NCBI GenBank assembly: GCA_028695395.1
Contig: JAQVJB010000016.1
Span: 1 to 24,692 of the forward strand
DNA length: 24,692 bases
Reading direction: 5' to 3'
From: Actinomycetota bacterium
GTDB taxonomy: Bacteria > Actinomycetota > Humimicrobiia > Humimicrobiales > Humimicrobiaceae
The notes under the pieces were generated by a model. It had not been told where the DNA came from. It saw only the letters and a program-made list of their open reading frames with translations, and did not search any database. Position numbers and translations under genes: made by a program. Positions 1-7,813 of this stretch are shown here, piece after piece; position 1 is the stretch's first letter, and every line of letters starts with the position of its first letter.

Positions 1-879
1 TGGGGAATAAACCGCCAGTATCCGGTCGTAGGTTCTGCTGGTCACGCGACATTAAAAAAATATGAATATTATACGTGGGTTGATACATCTCACTGGGAAA
101 CACGTTATGACTCAAGATGGATTGATACTTCACATTGGAAAAACAGATATATTGATACTTCGCATTATGAAATGAAAACAAAAACTTACTGGGTGGATAC
201 TTCACATTGGGAAAATAAGACAAGAAGAATCTGGGTAGATAAAAGTTACTATGTCAGCTCAGGCTATTGGGAAAAAAGAACAGGAAGGCACTGGGTAGAT
301 ACCTCATATACAGTTTCTCAAGGATATTGGGAAGCCTATTCCTCATTTGAATGGATCGATAAAAGTTATTATGCAACTGAGAAAATATGGATAACTTCCG
401 GGTATTATGCCTCGCCAATGCATGGACAGATAATTGTAGAAAAAACACCTGAGTTTGTTTTTACAAAATGGCATAAAAATCCTGATGATGAAGAATCTTT
501 TATGGAATTAAAAATAACCTGGAAAATAGATAATAGTAATATCAAAGAGAATGAGCAAATAAAAAAGATAAGCAAAGTTTATATTTATGAGGATGTAGTA
601 AGATATGGTGATAATGGTATTGATAAAGTAGAAATTTTTAATGAGAGAGTAGCACCTTCTGTAGAAGGTTCAGTCTCTGCTACAGCCAGCTTCAATTATG
701 GTGGAAGCGAAGAAAGTACGCTTCATATATATGTTTATTCTGAAAATGGTGAAACCGGGCATGTTTCATTTCCAAACCCTATCAATGGGTCAATGTCTGT
801 AAATCTTTTTGAACTAACTGGTGAAAATAATGAATATATATGGCTTGGTGGTATAACGAATGAAACTTTTGAATTTTAA
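1..879 (+). CDS. Aromatic W-[VI]-D-[TK]-S repeat protein, 5'-truncated by window edge
   Basis: The frame is open from base 1 without a start, so the true N-terminus lies upstream. An internal ATG at 172 falls in the middle of the repeats and is unlikely to be the start. The visible 292 residues have two parts. Residues 26 to about 138 hold seven copies of a W/Y-[VI]-D-[TK]-S-[HY]-[WYT] motif, starting at residues 26, 40, 50, 64, 78, 98 and 118. The last three carry an extra [SQ]-G-Y-[WY] element. Residues 140-292 are an acidic, beta-rich domain without repeats and without membrane segments. A TadE-like gene begins 29 bases after the stop, so the two are probably cotranscribed and this protein may belong to a pilus or surface assembly. 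That role is inferred from context only. I do not recognise a named family with certainty. The motif spacing (14, 10, 14, 14, 20, 20) suggests a repetitive beta structure with stacked aromatics. Confidence 0.8.
   Translation, partial: WGINRQYPVVGSAGHATLKKYEYYTWVDTSHWETRYDSRWIDTSHWKNRYIDTSHYEMKTKTYWVDTSHWENKTRRIWVDKSYYVSSGYWEKRTGRHWVDTSYTVSQGYWEAYSSFEWIDKSYYATEKIWITSGYYASPMHGQIIVEKTPEFVFTKWHKNPDDEESFMELKITWKIDNSNIKENEQIKKISKVYIYEDVVRYGDNGIDKVEIFNERVAPSVEGSVSATASFNYGGSEESTLHIYVYSENGETGHVSFPNPINGSMSVNLFELTGENNEYIWLGGITNETFEF
76..417 (+). repeat. Seven coding aromatic repeats (W-V-D-T-S-H-W type)
   Basis: Repeat units begin at bases 76, 118, 148, 190, 232, 292 and 352. Each encodes W/Y-V/I-D-T/K-S followed by an aromatic pair. 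Spacing is 42, 30, 42, 42, 60 and 60 bases, all multiples of three, so the repetition is at protein level. The longer units differ by a six-residue insertion containing G-Y-W. Codon choice differs between copies, which argues for an old repeat rather than a recent DNA duplication. Confidence 0.85.
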
Positions 880-908
880 TCATTATAGATTTCAGGTTTT
901 AAATATAT

Positions 909-1358
909 ATGGTCAATAAGGAAAGATTTTTTAATGAAAATGGTGCAACATTGATTACTGTTGCCGTTCTTATTCCTGTTTTTATTTTAATTGCAGGAAT
1001 AGTTACAGATATTGGTGGCGCTATGATGGCAAAGGAAGAACTATGTAAGGCATGCCTGATTGCTGCAGAAGAAAGCACAAAATCAATCGATATCATTAAA
1101 GCTCAACATGAAGGTGTTAATCATCTGACCAATGATTTTGCGGATACAATCATAGATTATTTCTATAGAAATATCAGCGAAAGAGAAAACTTTAAAGTAA
1201 TATTTCTAGATTACAAAGTATATGATAGCCTGGAAAATCCAAAATATATTGAAGTCGTTTCAAGAGGATCTTACTCAACTGGCTTTCTTAAATTAATAAA
1301 TATTGATTCCATAAATATAAATGCGGATGCTATCGGAAGATTAAAGAGACTTGATTAA
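909..1358 (+). CDS. TadE/TadG-like single-pass membrane protein
   Basis: This 149-residue protein begins with a short charged stretch followed by N-G-A-T-L-I-T-V-A and a hydrophobic segment at about residues 14-40. The pattern resembles the R-G-A-x-x-V-E-x-A plus membrane anchor found in TadE, TadG and related minor pilins of Tad (Flp) pilus systems. The canonical Glu of that motif is replaced here by Thr or Val, so the match is to shape more than to exact residues. The rest is a small extracytoplasmic domain rich in beta and mixed segments, ending in a basic tail. It follows the aromatic-repeat gene by 29 bases with only a weak ribosome site, so translational coupling is plausible. If the assignment is right, the protein is anchored in the cytoplasmic membrane and takes part in pilus or surface-structure assembly. 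No other Tad gene is visible in the window; they would have to lie upstream. Confidence 0.55.
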   Translation: MVNKERFFNENGATLITVAVLIPVFILIAGIVTDIGGAMMAKEELCKACLIAAEESTKSIDIIKAQHEGVNHLTNDFADTIIDYFYRNISERENFKVIFLDYKVYDSLENPKYIEVVSRGSYSTGFLKLINIDSININADAIGRLKRLD

Positions 1359-1431
1359 ATTAAAGCCTTCGATATAAGGACAGTGCTATTAATTTAACAG
1401 AATGCTAAAGGAATAATCTCAAAATAAATTT

Positions 1432-2841
1432 TTAGAATTTTCTTTTTTCGAAGTTCAGCATTGCTTTTCCGCATATTTTATTTACCGGATCCCAAACTGT
1501 AGAAGTAGTAGGGGAATAGCCTAAATCAAGGTTGTAAACGTCATTAATGGTCATCCCGCAGGTCAAAGCAGTTGCAAAAATATCTATTCTTTTTGCAACA
1601 CCCTTCTTGCCTATCATCTGCGCTCCAAGTATTTTCCCGGAAGGGTAGTCAGCTATAAGCACGATTTCTATATCCGATACCCCGGGTATGGCAACTGCAT
1701 GCGCAGGATAAGTATCGGTTATTTTAACAGGGTTAAATCCGAGGTTTAAAGCTTCATTAAATGAAATACCGGTTTTTGCTACCTCATGGTCAAAAACAAC
1801 ATCAACTTTTGTCCCGACTGAACCGTTGAATATTTCATCTCCCCCTGTTGCGTTTCCTCCCGCTATCCTTCCCATTCTTCCGGCATTATTTGCAGTGGGT
1901 ATGTAATCAGGTTTTCCTGTGACAATATTTTTAACGCAGCAGCAGTCTCCTGCGGCAAATATATTTGAATAATTCGTCTGAAGCCTGGAAGAAGTTTTAA
2001 TGCCTTGATTGCAGCCAAGTTCAATCGAAGTGCCTTCAATAAAAGATGTATTTGCAGCAATGCCTGCAGTGAGGACGATTACATCAGTGTCCAATTTTTC
2101 AGAAGAGGGCATTTCAGTATTCTCTACCATTAACTCCGTAACAATATTGCTATCATTCTTTTTCACAGAGGAAACAAAGGAATTAGTAAGGACATTGCAG
2201 CCTTTTTCAACGACTTTTCTAAAAAGGGCATTTGAAATTTCCTGCTCGAAATCCTTGAATATTCTTTTTGACTTTTCAATTACAACAGTTTTTATACCTA
2301 TTTTCATTAATGCTTCTGCAATCAATAACCCTATCGAACCGCCGCCTATAATGGCAGCTTTCAGAGGTTTATTTTTATTTATATAATTCTTTAAAGAAAG
2401 AGTGTCTGCGACATTTCTGAAATGAAAGACATTGCAGGAATCTTCAAGCCCGTCTATCTTAAGATTCACCGGCCTTGCGCCGCTGCATATTATGAGTTTG
2501 TCATAATCAAAAAATATATTTTCCGCACTATTATTAATATTTACTGTAAGTTTTTTTTCATGCAAATTAATTGCTGTAACTTTGTGACCTGTAAGAATCT
2601 TGATTTTTCTTTTTTCTTCGAAGAATTGAGGGGAATAAACAAATAATTTGTTAATATCATCTACAATACCTGAAATAAAATAAGGAAGCCCGCATGTTCC
2701 GTAAGATATATGTTGTCCGCTTTCAAGAACTGTTATATCAATATCGGGCGCATTTCTTCTTGCCTGGCTTGCTGCGGCAAGCCCGGAAACATTTCCTCCT
2801 ATAACAATGAGGTGCTGTTTTTCATTTTTGTTAAAATACAT
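1432..2841 (-). CDS. CoA-disulfide reductase / NADH oxidase-type FAD oxidoreductase
   Basis: A 469-residue flavoprotein of the single-cysteine pyridine nucleotide-disulfide reductase group (CoA-disulfide reductase, NADH oxidase or NADH peroxidase, persulfide reductase). The N-terminal FAD site is I-G-G-N-V-S-G-L (residues 14-21). The motif S-Y-G-T-C-G-L-P-Y places the redox-active cysteine at residue 50. A second Rossmann motif, G-G-G-S-I-G (166-171), binds NAD(P)H. The A-G-D-C segment followed by I-P-T-A-N-N-A-G-R-M-G-R completes the FAD site, and the last 120 residues form the dimerisation domain ending in the typical S-x-x-x-W-D-P element. Expected chemistry is NAD(P)H-dependent reduction of CoA disulfide, persulfide, oxygen or peroxide; the sequence alone does not decide which. 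It is monocistronic and divergent from the transketolase gene. The Shine-Dalgarno sequence is poor. Length is normal for the shorter members without a C-terminal rhodanese domain. Confidence 0.85.
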   Translation of the reverse strand: MYFNKNEKQHLIVIGGNVSGLAAASQARRNAPDIDITVLESGQHISYGTCGLPYFISGIVDDINKLFVYSPQFFEEKRKIKILTGHKVTAINLHEKKLTVNINNSAENIFFDYDKLIICSGARPVNLKIDGLEDSCNVFHFRNVADTLSLKNYINKNKPLKAAIIGGGSIGLLIAEALMKIGIKTVVIEKSKRIFKDFEQEISNALFRKVVEKGCNVLTNSFVSSVKKNDSNIVTELMVENTEMPSSEKLDTDVIVLTAGIAANTSFIEGTSIELGCNQGIKTSSRLQTNYSNIFAAGDCCCVKNIVTGKPDYIPTANNAGRMGRIAGGNATGGDEIFNGSVGTKVDVVFDHEVAKTGISFNEALNLGFNPVKITDTYPAHAVAIPGVSDIEIVLIADYPSGKILGAQMIGKKGVAKRIDIFATALTCGMTINDVYNLDLGYSPTTSTVWDPVNKICGKAMLNFEKRKF

Positions 2842-2918
2842 GCTTAATAAGTTTTAATCTTAATTTTTTTTACTTTTTACTATATTATATTATTTCAGGT
2901 TTTTTTTCTATTTAGCAA

Positions 2919-2946
2919 TTGAATAATTCAACAAATATGGTATAAA
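2919..2946 (+). promoter_or_regulatory. Candidate promoter with palindrome over the -35 box
   Basis: TTGAAT at 2919-2924 and TATAAA at 2941-2946 are separated by 16 bases, a reasonable vegetative promoter for the transketolase N-subunit gene at 3033. The -35 box is the left arm of a perfect palindrome at 2919-2931 (TTGAAT, one centre base, ATTCAA), which could be an operator. The region is very AT-rich, so chance matches are a real possibility. Confidence 0.4.
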
Positions 2947-3032
2947 TTTTATTAACTGGTTAAAGATAGATTTTAAATAATTTTTTTGATTGTGTTTTCT
3001 AAATAAAACTATTATGTACCGAAAGGATTTTT

Positions 3033-3857
3033 ATGGATTCAGAAATGAAAAAAATGTTAGGCGAAAAAGCAGAAGATATAAGAGTTAATATTATTGATAT
3101 GCTTTGTGAATCAGGCTCCGGCCATCCCGGCGGTTCTTTATCAATGGCTGATATCTTTTCTTATCTTTATTTCAGCGGAAATCTTAATATAGACCCTAAA
3201 GATCCTAAAATGGAGGATAGGGACAGAGTTGTTCTTTCAAAAGGGCATGCATGTCCGGTACTTTATGCTACCCTGGCTGAAAAAGGTTTCTTTGAAAAAT
3301 CTCATCTTAAGACATTAAGGAAATTCGGAAGCATTCTTCAGGGGCATCCAGATATGAAAAAAGTTCCAGGCGTGGAAATGTCAACAGGTTCGCTTGGCCA
3401 GGGTCTTTCAGCTGCAGTAGGAATGGCGCTCGGGCTAAGGCTTGATAAAAAAGATGCCCACGTATTTGCTATCCTTGGAGATGGTGAATGTAATGAGGGG
3501 CAGATTTGGGAAGCTGCAATGGCTGCAGCTCATTATGAGCTCGGAAATCTTATCGGGATACTTGACAGAAACGGCCTCCAGATAGATGGCTTTACTAAAG
3601 ACGTAATGAACAGCGAACCCATGATAGATAAATGGCTTTCTTTCGGGTGGCATGTCATAGAGATAGACGCACATAATTTTGACGAAATAGAGAATGCTGT
3701 TTCTCAGGCAATAGAAGTGAAAAATGCTCCTGTTATGATAGTAGCTAATTCTGTAAAGGGCAAGGGCGTGTCTTTCATGGAAAATGAATGCGGATGGCAC
3801 GGGAAAGCTCCAAGCCTTGAAGAAGCAGAGAAGGCTAAATCCGAGATAGCAAAATAA
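3033..3857 (+). CDS. Transketolase, N-terminal (ThDP-binding) subunit
   Basis: A 274-residue protein equal to the first third of a full-length transketolase. The partner half is encoded at 9640-10608. Signature features are G-S-G-H-P-G-G at residues 28-34 with the conserved His31, and S-K-G-H-A at 69-73. T-G-S-L-G-Q-G lies at 118-124. The thiamine diphosphate/magnesium motif runs from G-D-G-E-C-N-E-G (149-156) to D-R-N (178-180). A GAAAGGA ribosome site lies just before the ATG. Together the two subunits transfer a two-carbon ketol unit between ketose and aldose phosphates in the cytosol (xylulose 5-phosphate with ribose 5-phosphate or erythrose 4-phosphate). The split form is common in archaea and many anaerobic bacteria. 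Here, unusually, the halves are not adjacent. A 1-deoxyxylulose-5-phosphate synthase-like role is less likely because that enzyme is normally one longer chain. Confidence 0.9.
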   Translation: MDSEMKKMLGEKAEDIRVNIIDMLCESGSGHPGGSLSMADIFSYLYFSGNLNIDPKDPKMEDRDRVVLSKGHACPVLYATLAEKGFFEKSHLKTLRKFGSILQGHPDMKKVPGVEMSTGSLGQGLSAAVGMALGLRLDKKDAHVFAILGDGECNEGQIWEAAMAAAHYELGNLIGILDRNGLQIDGFTKDVMNSEPMIDKWLSFGWHVIEIDAHNFDEIENAVSQAIEVKNAPVMIVANSVKGKGVSFMENECGWHGKAPSLEEAEKAKSEIAK

Positions 3858-3919
3858 AATAGATTTATTTTCAATATAATTACCTTTAATATTCCTGGTA
3901 ATAAAAACCTAAAGCTTAA

Positions 3920-5020
3920 ATGCGTAAGCTAAAAAAAACCGGAAGTATCCAGACTATGGGAAGCATAGGTATTTTCTCATGGTCTCTAATAGGCCTGGTC
4001 ATAATAGTTGTCGGGATTTTTTATGTACTATCCCTTATAAAAATTGCAATAATACCTGCGATAATCGGCGTGTTTATTGCATATATGCTTCTGCCTCTTG
4101 TAAAAATTCTCAGGAAAAAACTCAGGAAGATAGTATCGGTTTCAATTACCTATATACTTTTTCTTATAATAGTTTTCGTTGTTTTCTTTTTTATAATACC
4201 GCTTGTAATTGATGAGTTTAAATCATTTATAATCAAGCTTCCAATATATATTTACAGGTTCTCGCTTTTTGTAAGCAATAATCTTAAAAACAATATACTT
4301 CTCAAGAGCATGGAGGAAATGACAGGACTTTCTTTTCTTCCCGGCAATCCTCTTGAAGTCACCAAATTCTTTATTGATAATATCAATATAGGTGAAATAA
4401 ATATATTCAGGGGCGCTGCATCTTTTACGGTTACCATAATAAATATAGTCATCAATTTTATAATAGGGCCGATTCTCGGATTTTATATTTTAAAAGATTC
4501 CGATAAATTTATTGTAAACTTAGTAAAGGCAATCCCTGAAAAGACAAAACTTCAATCTATAACCCTGATAAACAGAGTTAATAATGTTTTTGAAAAATTT
4601 ATAAGGGGACAGTTCCTCGATGCTGCCATACTTGCAATAATACTTACAATATTCCTAAGCGTTCTAAAGGTTGAATTTGCTTCTCTTATCGGCGTGATGA
4701 TTTTCGTATTCTGCCTGATCCCGGTTTTCGGCCTGATTTTCCCTGCAATACCTGCTATTATACTTGCACTTTTAAGTTCCCCCATGAAAGCTCTAATAAT
4801 ATTTCTGGTTTTTGTGGGCGTATATATTGTTAACTATTTCTTTATTTTACCTTTTATAATGAAAGATAAGACAGGGGTACACCCGGGAATAATAATATTG
4901 TCAATTATTGCAGGGGGAGCATTATTCGGATGGCTCGGAGTATTCATTGCTGTTCCTGCTGTAGCTATCCTGCAGGAAATATTGAAATTCTATCTGGTTG
5001 AGAAATCAAACCTGACTTAG
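3920..5020 (+). CDS. AI-2E family transporter (PF01594-type permease)
   Basis: A 366-residue polytopic membrane protein with about eight hydrophobic segments: roughly residues 16-40, 42-60, 72-96, 165-190, 232-250, 252-285, 288-312 and 322-352. A soluble stretch at about 97-163 lies between the third and fourth. This layout and the C-terminal pattern (F-I-R-G-Q at 227-231, P-V-F-G at 268-271, G-W-L-G-V-F-I-A-V-P at 337-346) are typical of the AI-2E/PerM family. Members include a proposed autoinducer-2 exporter and sodium/proton antiporters, so the substrate cannot be assigned. The first ATG has no clear ribosome site. Met13 (base 3956) follows a GGAAG about ten bases upstream and may be the true start. 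The gene follows the transketolase N subunit by 62 bases and ends four bases from the convergent potA stop, with no hairpin between them. Confidence 0.85.
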   Translation: MRKLKKTGSIQTMGSIGIFSWSLIGLVIIVVGIFYVLSLIKIAIIPAIIGVFIAYMLLPLVKILRKKLRKIVSVSITYILFLIIVFVVFFFIIPLVIDEFKSFIIKLPIYIYRFSLFVSNNLKNNILLKSMEEMTGLSFLPGNPLEVTKFFIDNINIGEINIFRGAASFTVTIINIVINFIIGPILGFYILKDSDKFIVNLVKAIPEKTKLQSITLINRVNNVFEKFIRGQFLDAAILAIILTIFLSVLKVEFASLIGVMIFVFCLIPVFGLIFPAIPAIILALLSSPMKALIIFLVFVGVYIVNYFFILPFIMKDKTGVHPGIIILSIIAGGALFGWLGVFIAVPAVAILQEILKFYLVEKSNLT

Positions 5021-5024
5021 GAAA

Positions 5025-6323
5025 TCAAAAAAATACTGTACCTTCTTCGATGTTCCAGAAAAAATCTATGCTGCTTCCTACGGTGAGTCCAAGAAAAAAT
5101 CTTTCATTTTTAACCTCTGCCTTAAGTCTTCCTGCCTGATTTGAATTTATTACAAGCCTGATGTCAGGTCCCTCAAAAATAATGGATTCTATAATACCCT
5201 GATAAAAATTTATTTCTTTGGAATCGATATCTTCCTGCCTTAAGAAGCGGCTGCCGGTGCCGTTTTCAGCATCTTCAATGTAGTTATCTGCCTTAAAGGA
5301 TAGATTCCGCATCAGGCTTATCTTTTCCGGCCTGATAAAGAATACCATATTTTGAGCGCTGTCTTTTAATGATATTTTTCTAAGATTATCTTTTTTCATC
5401 CTGTGTATTATTTTGCCTCCGGCTTTTGTAATGCAAATGATGCTCTCGAATTCATTTACATGATTGCTTTGATTTGTCAGAGGCTCTGGCTGATTTTTCC
5501 TATCTTCAACGTTATCCTGGATATCATTTATATCTTTTAAATGAATATTTTCATTTCCAAACTCTTTGCTCCCGAGTTTCTTTAAAGCTTTAAGCTCTAT
5601 AAAATTTCCTGCCCCTATAAAATCTGCAACAAAAATATCTGAAGGGTGATTATATATTTCTGAAGGCGAACCAGTCTGTATTATCTTCCCGTCATTCATA
5701 ACTGCGATTGTATCAGACATTGCCAGGGCTTCTCCCTGGTCGTGAGTTACATAAAGGAATGTAGTGCCTATTCTTTTCTGTATTTCTTTCAGCTCATATT
5801 GCATTGATATCCTGAGTTTTTTATCAAGGTTTGCAAGAGGTTCGTCAAGAAGAAGTATTTCAGGTTCGATTATAAGTGACCTTGCAAGGGCTACTCTCTG
5901 CTGCTGTCCGCCTGACAGCTCTGTTATCCTCCTGTGTTCCAGACCCGAAAGATTAACAATATTTAATATTCTTTTCAGCTTCTCGTTAATTATATCTGGC
6001 GGCGTCTTTCTTTTCTTTAAACCGTAAATTATATTATCCTTCACATTCATATGGGGGAATAAAGCAAGATTCTGGAAAACCAGGCTTGTGCTCCTTTTAT
6101 TCGGAGGCACTCCTTTCATATTTGATGAATCTATAAGAATATCTCCTTTATCAGTATCGATAAAACCGCCTATCATTCTAAGCGTTGTAGTTTTGCCGCA
6201 TCCGGATGGGCCAAGAAGTGAAAAAAAGCTGCCTTCTTTTATCTTCAGGGAAATATTATCGACTGCAGTAAAATTACCGAATTTTTTAACTACATTTTTA
6301 AGTTCAACTATGTATTTTTCCAA
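5025..6323 (-). CDS. potA: Spermidine/putrescine-type ABC transporter ATPase with extended C-terminus
   Basis: A 432-residue ABC ATPase, last gene of the pot cluster. Visible motifs are Walker A G-P-S-G-C-G-K-T (38-45), Q-loop Gln84, signature L-S-G-G-Q (136-140), Walker B I-L-L-L-D-E (156-161) and the switch His194. Beyond residue 235 it has a regulatory TOBE-type region with the usual R-P-E element at 331-333. Between them, about residues 245-318 form a charged, low-complexity insertion rich in Asn, Asp, Glu and Lys. It makes the chain some 50 residues longer than the typical 370-380 for PotA. The start is TTG at 6323: no in-frame ATG exists before the upstream stop, and an AGGA lies nine bases before the TTG. 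The protein energises the PotB-PotC channel at the inner face of the membrane. Close relatives drive iron, sulfate or other uptake, but the adjacent PotD-like binding protein supports polyamines. Confidence 0.88.
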   Translation of the reverse strand: MEKYIVELKNVVKKFGNFTAVDNISLKIKEGSFFSLLGPSGCGKTTTLRMIGGFIDTDKGDILIDSSNMKGVPPNKRSTSLVFQNLALFPHMNVKDNIIYGLKKRKTPPDIINEKLKRILNIVNLSGLEHRRITELSGGQQQRVALARSLIIEPEILLLDEPLANLDKKLRISMQYELKEIQKRIGTTFLYVTHDQGEALAMSDTIAVMNDGKIIQTGSPSEIYNHPSDIFVADFIGAGNFIELKALKKLGSKEFGNENIHLKDINDIQDNVEDRKNQPEPLTNQSNHVNEFESIICITKAGGKIIHRMKKDNLRKISLKDSAQNMVFFIRPEKISLMRNLSFKADNYIEDAENGTGSRFLRQEDIDSKEINFYQGIIESIIFEGPDIRLVINSNQAGRLKAEVKNERFFLGLTVGSSIDFFWNIEEGTVFF

Positions 6324-6369
6324 TCCAGCATGTCCTACTATAATGTAAATCTTTTATATCAGGCTATTA

Positions 6370-7581
6370 TCAGGAAAGCGATATCTCTTCCCAGAAAACA
6401 GTATAGGCATCTATTACATCCTGGGGGAAATTAAGCTGCCATACAAGCTCATCGATCTGTTTTCCGGAATAGGCAAAGAATTCCTTATTTTCTATATTTG
6501 ACTTTTCAATTGCACCTGTAACAGTTGTCATATTGCCTTCCTCAGTTATCAGGGCAGCTATATCTTCCCTAAGCATAAAATCAATAAATCTGTAAGCTCC
6601 TTCTTTATTTTGAGAACTCTCCGGAATCATGAAAGTATCCGTCCAGCCAAGCCCTCCTGTAGAAGGCAGGATATATTTGAATTTCGGATCAGATATCATC
6701 AGGTTTCTTCCGCCGCCATCCCACATATGGCTTACCCATACTTCTTCATTTTTTAACAGGTCCATTATTTCTGCACCTGTTCCATAGAATTTTAATACAT
6801 TATCCTTAAGTTCAAGAACCCTTGGCTTAATTTTTTCAAGTGTCGATTCCGCATCATCCAAAAGGTCGGTCCGGGGTATCTTTCCAAGGTCCAGGCAGAT
6901 CATTATTGATTCGGCAGAATTTCTTGTTGACACTCTGCCTTTTAATTCCTTGTCAAATAGTATCTCCCATCCGGCATTATCCAGGGAACCGGCATATTTT
7001 TCAGTATTTACAACAATTCCGCTTGTACCGAAAACATAAGGTATAACATAAGTATCCCCGGAGCCCATTTTACTTCCATCCCACATGCTCCATTGCTGAT
7101 TTTTAAATGATTCTCCGACATTTTTAAGATTGGGTATTTTGTCAAGGTCCAGAGCTGAAGCAAGTTTTTGCTCATATAGCCTGTTGACCTGGTTTTGTGT
7201 CGGCATTATTATATCAGCCTTTCCTCCGCCTTCGAGAAGAGTTATCATCGTCCCGTTATCAGCAGCAAGAGTTATGTTTAATTTTATTCCTGTCTCCTCT
7301 TCAAACATTTTTATAACTTTTTCCGGCAGATAACCTTCCCAGACATTTATATCGAGAATGCCTGATACCGCATCTTCCTGCTGTTTTTCTGATTCACCGG
7401 CTGTAGATGATTCAGAATCAGCAGACGTTGTGGACTGGTCAATACCTGCTGATGTTTCTGAGCGGTCTTCAGCAGAAGAAGTATCTGCCTGGCTTACAGA
7501 AGCAGCTTTGCATCCGAAACCTGAAAAGATAAAGATAATAGTAAATATAAGTGATAAGAATAAAATGAATGACTTCTTCAT
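6370..7581 (-). CDS. potD: Spermidine/putrescine-type periplasmic-binding lipoprotein
   Basis: A 403-residue extracytoplasmic solute-binding protein. Residues 1-23 form a signal peptide, and Cys24 is the probable lipidation site in G-F-G-C, although Gly at -3 is unusual for a lipobox. Residues 25-72 are a linker rich in Ser, Thr, Glu and Asp that would hold the domain off the membrane. The binding domain starts near residue 77 with N-V-W-E-G-Y (Trp81, Tyr84). It includes L-G-W-T-D-T-F-M-I-P-E (311-321), where Trp313 and Asp315 match the W-x-D polyamine-recognition element of PotD. This makes spermidine or putrescine the likely ligand. The ribosome site is strong (GGGAGGG before the ATG). The gene is 232 bases downstream of potC and has its own candidate promoter; potA follows after 46 bases. 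Confidence 0.88.
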   Translation of the reverse strand: MKKSFILFLSLIFTIIFIFSGFGCKAASVSQADTSSAEDRSETSAGIDQSTTSADSESSTAGESEKQQEDAVSGILDINVWEGYLPEKVIKMFEEETGIKLNITLAADNGTMITLLEGGGKADIIMPTQNQVNRLYEQKLASALDLDKIPNLKNVGESFKNQQWSMWDGSKMGSGDTYVIPYVFGTSGIVVNTEKYAGSLDNAGWEILFDKELKGRVSTRNSAESIMICLDLGKIPRTDLLDDAESTLEKIKPRVLELKDNVLKFYGTGAEIMDLLKNEEVWVSHMWDGGGRNLMISDPKFKYILPSTGGLGWTDTFMIPESSQNKEGAYRFIDFMLREDIAALITEEGNMTTVTGAIEKSNIENKEFFAYSGKQIDELVWQLNFPQDVIDAYTVFWEEISLS

Positions 7582-7731
7582 TTTCCCTCCCGATGGTTTA
7601 AAGAAAAGTCTTATTAAGAATAATCTTTAAATTAAAACATATAATAAAAACCAACTTTATTATTATAATTTAATAATTTTTTTAACATCAAATGATACTC
7701 TTATTATTAAATTATTTACGGATATCAGATA

Positions 7732-7759
7732 ATTATAATATATATTTCCGCATTGACAA
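7732..7759 (-). promoter_or_regulatory. Candidate minus-strand promoter for potD-potA
   Basis: Read on the minus strand, TTGTCA (7759-7754) and TATAAT (7737-7732) are 16 bases apart. Transcription would start near 7725, giving a leader of about 145 bases before the potD ATG. The site lies in the 232-base gap between potC and potD, so the binding protein and ATPase could be expressed separately from the permeases. I see no convincing riboswitch fold in the leader. Confidence 0.5.
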
Positions 7760-7813
7760 GAAAGCAAAAAATATCTTTTTAAGGTGTATAAAGATTCATT
7801 AAAAATCTAAAAA

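Noticed and set aside
3435..3800. A 121-codon open frame antisense to the transketolase N gene
   Set aside because: Shadow of a well-supported gene; the translation shows no recognisable motif.
3879..3902. Inverted repeat ATTACC / GGTAAT after the transketolase N gene
   Set aside because: Six-base arms with a 12-base loop and no U tract on the plus strand; too weak to call a terminator.
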